DNA from: Chitinophagales bacterium
GTDB taxonomy: Bacteria; Bacteroidota; Bacteroidia; Chitinophagales; LD1
DNA length: 64,000 nt
Assembly (NCBI GenBank): GCA_019638515.1
Contig: JAHBTS010000002.1
Coordinates: 427,558-491,557 of the forward strand
Reading direction: 5' to 3'
Shown: positions 62,217-64,000 of the stretch, one piece after another
How the letters are laid out: each line of letters begins with the position of its first letter
How positions within the stretch are numbered: position 1 is the first letter of the stretch
Notes under the pieces: generated by a model
Told to the model about the DNA's origin: nothing
Seen by the model: the letters and a program-made list of their open reading frames with translations, nothing else
Database searches by the model: none
Program-made: the position numbers and the translations under genes

Positions 62217-63095
62217 ATGTATAACCAACCAATGCTGCGCGAAGATGCGCTAAAAGGAAAAACAATTATTGTTACCGGTGGCGGTACCGGATTAGGAAAA
62301 TCTATGACTCGCTACTTTCTACAATTAGGTGCCAATGTGGTTGTTAGCAGCCGCAAACTAGATGTGTTAGAAAATACAGCCCGCGAACTCGAAGCTGAAA
62401 CCGGAGGAAAAGTGCTGGCTGTGGCCTGCGATGTGCGCGACTATGCACAAGTAGAAACCATGATACAAAAAGCCAACGATACTTTTGGCGAAGTACATGT
62501 GTTGGTAAACAATGCAGCGGGAAATTTCATTTCTCCCACCGAGCGCTTAAGCATCAACGCATTTAAGTCTGTAATGGGAATTGTGCTCGATGGTAGTATT
62601 AACTGCACACTTGCGCTTGGTAAACACTGGATAAAGAACAACCAAACCAATCGCGCTATATTAAGCATTGTTACTACATACGCATGGACAGGCAGCGCTT
62701 ATGTGGTGCCATCGGCTTGCGCCAAAGCCGGAGTGCTTGCCATGACACGCTCTTTAGCCGTAGAATGGGCAAAGTATGGTATTCGTGCAAATGCCATTGC
62801 TCCGGGACCATTCCCAACCAAAGGTGCTTGGGATAGATTAGTACCGGAACCTTTCCGCGATAAGTTCGATTTAAGCAAACAAGTTCCGCTGCGCAGAGTG
62901 GGCGAACATCAAGAATTAGCAAATCTTGCAGCCTATTTAGTATCCGATTTTTCGTCTTATATAAATGGCGATGTGGTTACCATCGATGGTGGCGAATGGC
63001 TCCAAGGTGCCGGAGAGTTTAATTTGTTTGACGATGTTACCAAAGATCAATGGGATATGATTGAACAACTTACCAGAAGTGCTAAAAGCGTGTAG
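62217..63095 (+). CDS. SDR oxidoreductase, 2,4-dienoyl-CoA reductase-like
   Basis: The 292-residue protein has the SDR NADP-binding loop VTGGGTGLGKSM, NNAAGNF and a catalytic region WTGSAYVVPSACAKAGVLAM, where the usual Tyr is Ser but the Lys is kept. This PSACAKAG pattern, with PGPFPTKGAWDRL and the DGGEWL end, matches mitochondrial-type 2,4-dienoyl-CoA reductase (DECR), which needs no YxxxK Tyr. It would reduce dienoyl-CoA in degradation of unsaturated fatty acids. No other beta-oxidation gene is adjacent. A bidirectional terminator follows. Confidence 0.88.
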   Translation: MYNQPMLREDALKGKTIIVTGGGTGLGKSMTRYFLQLGANVVVSSRKLDVLENTARELEAETGGKVLAVACDVRDYAQVETMIQKANDTFGEVHVLVNNAAGNFISPTERLSINAFKSVMGIVLDGSINCTLALGKHWIKNNQTNRAILSIVTTYAWTGSAYVVPSACAKAGVLAMTRSLAVEWAKYGIRANAIAPGPFPTKGAWDRLVPEPFRDKFDLSKQVPLRRVGEHQELANLAAYLVSDFSSYINGDVVTIDGGEWLQGAGEFNLFDDVTKDQWDMIEQLTRSAKSV

Positions 63096-63124
63096 CAACT
63101 TAGGTATTTATTCTTTCCATACAT

Positions 63125-63176
63125 AAAAAAATCGCAACACATTTTTGTATCTCAAAAACCTGTTGCGATTTTTTAT
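63125..63176. terminator. Bidirectional terminator
   Basis: AAAAAATCGCAACA (to 63139) pairs perfectly with TGTTGCGATTTTTT (from 63161) over a 21-base loop that itself contains complementary T and A runs. It lies between two convergent genes and can serve both. Confidence 0.85.
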
Positions 63177-63221
63177 TTCTCTTATCTTAAACTGAAGTTC
63201 AGTTTAAAACTCGGTACTTTT

Positions 63222-64000
63222 CTATACATTCGTTTGAGGCACTAAGCGCTCGCTTATTTTGCCCATATCTTCGGCTCCGCGATTGCCTCCTTCGTGATAT
63301 TCGGCATCTTCGTTTACATTCCAAAGATCAAAAAGTTCTTTTCCTGCAATGATATTGCGTGCAGCCAGCATAGCAGTCATCATGCTGTGGTCTTGATTAT
63401 TATACTTGTGCATACCGTTACGACCAATTAAATACAAGCCCGGATAATTTTTTAATTCTTCTTTTACGTTTTCTACATGTTGTTTGTAGAAATGGTCGTA
63501 CACCGGATATGCTTTAGGTTGGCGCACTACATAGCCATCTACTACAGCTTGCTGCTTCACCAATCCAATTTGAGCCATTTCCTTTTTGCCTAGTGCAATT
63601 AAATCTTCATCGCTGCTTGTCCATAAACCATCACCTTCAAAACAAAAATACTCTAAACCATAGCAAGCCATAGACGTATCTGGAACCATGTATGGACTCC
63701 ATGATTTAAAGTTTTGGATTCTTCCCACTTTTACGCTTGGGTCGTGTATATATATCCAGTTATCGCCAAAGGCATCTTCATCGCGGCAAATAAGCACCAC
63801 GGTTAAAAAGTCGCGGTAGCCTAAACTGGCAGCAGATTGAAATGCTTTTTCCGGCATTTTGGGAGATATAGCTGTAATTAACTCACGCATTGGAGCAGAA
63901 GAAAGCACGTAATCAAAATTACCCACAGGTTCGCCATTGGTTCTTTCTACCTGCCATGTTTTATTGAATGTAATTCCTTTTACGGCATCGTTCATTCTTA
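63222..64000 (-). CDS. FAD-dependent oxidoreductase, C-terminal part (runs off the window)
   Basis: About 259 residues are visible and the frame stays open to the window edge, so the N-terminus with the FAD-binding loop is missing; the Met at 63995 is internal. The part seen fits an amine-oxidase/protoporphyrinogen-oxidase-like flavoprotein. It has FDYVLSSAPMRELI, and the closing FAD-contact segment GLYLIGRNGMHKYNNQDHS followed by MMTAMLAARNII. UDP-galactopyranose mutase-like relatives share this end. The substrate cannot be told from this half. Confidence 0.8.
   Translation of the reverse strand, partial: RMNDAVKGITFNKTWQVERTNGEPVGNFDYVLSSAPMRELITAISPKMPEKAFQSAASLGYRDFLTVVLICRDEDAFGDNWIYIHDPSVKVGRIQNFKSWSPYMVPDTSMACYGLEYFCFEGDGLWTSSDEDLIALGKKEMAQIGLVKQQAVVDGYVVRQPKAYPVYDHFYKQHVENVKEELKNYPGLYLIGRNGMHKYNNQDHSMMTAMLAARNIIAGKELFDLWNVNEDAEYHEGGNRGAEDMGKISERLVPQTNV

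Noticed and set aside
1-64000. CRISPR arrays, insertion sequences, prophage or replication origin
   Set aside because: No regularly spaced repeats, transposase, integrase, phage structural genes or DnaA-box cluster were found on reading both strands.

Overview
This window reads as chromosomal DNA of a member of the Bacteroidota (AT-rich, roughly 40% GC by eye). The support comes from the sequence itself. Five proteins end in type IX secretion (T9SS) sorting domains. There is a TonB-dependent receptor with an N-terminal carboxypeptidase-regulatory-like domain, a Porin_10-type barrel, and Bacteroidota-typical small families (DUF1573, DUF1599, DUF4395, an LptE-like lipoprotein). Promoters have the Bacteroidota layout, a TTTG-like -33 box and 18-19 bases before a TAnnTTTG-like -7 box. 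Start codons mostly lack a Shine-Dalgarno sequence. No transposase, integrase, phage gene or CRISPR array was seen. I cannot name a genus; a Chitinophagales/Sphingobacteriales-like lineage is a guess.

Layout. 1-8.8 kb: the tail of a T9SS type B cargo protein, a DUF1573 protein, a sigma-54 activator, a porin-PNP-LpxK gene run, lysyl-tRNA synthetase, cytochrome c and a Nudix hydrolase. 8.8-16.3 kb: a coiled-coil protein with an LptE-like lipoprotein, a glycosyltransferase and a methyltransferase divergent from a TetR regulator, a LuxC-like acyl-CoA reductase, serine acetyltransferase behind a candidate cysteine attenuator, and an MFS exporter. 16.3-31.1 kb: ribosomal protein S1, a GT28-like enzyme overlapping an M3 peptidase tail to tail, AnmK, a LEA2 lipoprotein, AlkB-type hydroxylase, ArfB, a secreted phosphatase, an atypical SDR, a DUF1599 protein, a DoxX-like membrane protein and a peptide-binding lipoprotein. 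31.2-37.5 kb: two tandem TPR-histidine kinases, a glycosyltransferase and class II HMG-CoA reductase. 37.5-43.3 kb: a secreted GH31 homologue, rpsT, a predicted small RNA, a Gfo/Idh oxidoreductase, a YkgJ-type cysteine-cluster protein, and rpoA-rplQ detached from the usual ribosomal cluster. 43.4-48.2 kb: a cation/proton exchanger, an unlisted 57-residue membrane protein, a DUF4395 protein, and a foreign-looking single-polypeptide restriction-modification enzyme followed by a palindromic element. 48.2-64 kb: secreted esterase-like and phosphatase-like T9SS cargo, a TonB receptor, a RelA/SpoT enzyme, thymidine kinase, an ECF sigma factor, tRNA-Cys(GCA), an M1 peptidase, a CoA-binding protein, a dienoyl-CoA-reductase-like SDR and the end of a flavoprotein.

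Most of the window is housekeeping and envelope biology: translation (lysS, rpsA, rpsT, rpoA-rplQ, arfB, tRNA-Cys), LPS (lpxK, LptE-like), peptidoglycan recycling (anmK), isoprenoids (mvaA), nucleotide salvage (PNP, tdk) and T9SS-secreted hydrolases. The strongest candidates for undescribed biology are RNA-level. One is an independently promoted ~80-nt RNA on the minus strand near 39.9 kb, whose terminator stem works as RNA on only one strand. The other is a leader peptide with tandem Cys codons and a terminator directly ahead of cysE. Next come the restriction-modification island with its palindrome, the paired TPR kinases without a partner regulator, and three secreted or SDR-type enzymes that seem to have lost canonical catalytic residues.
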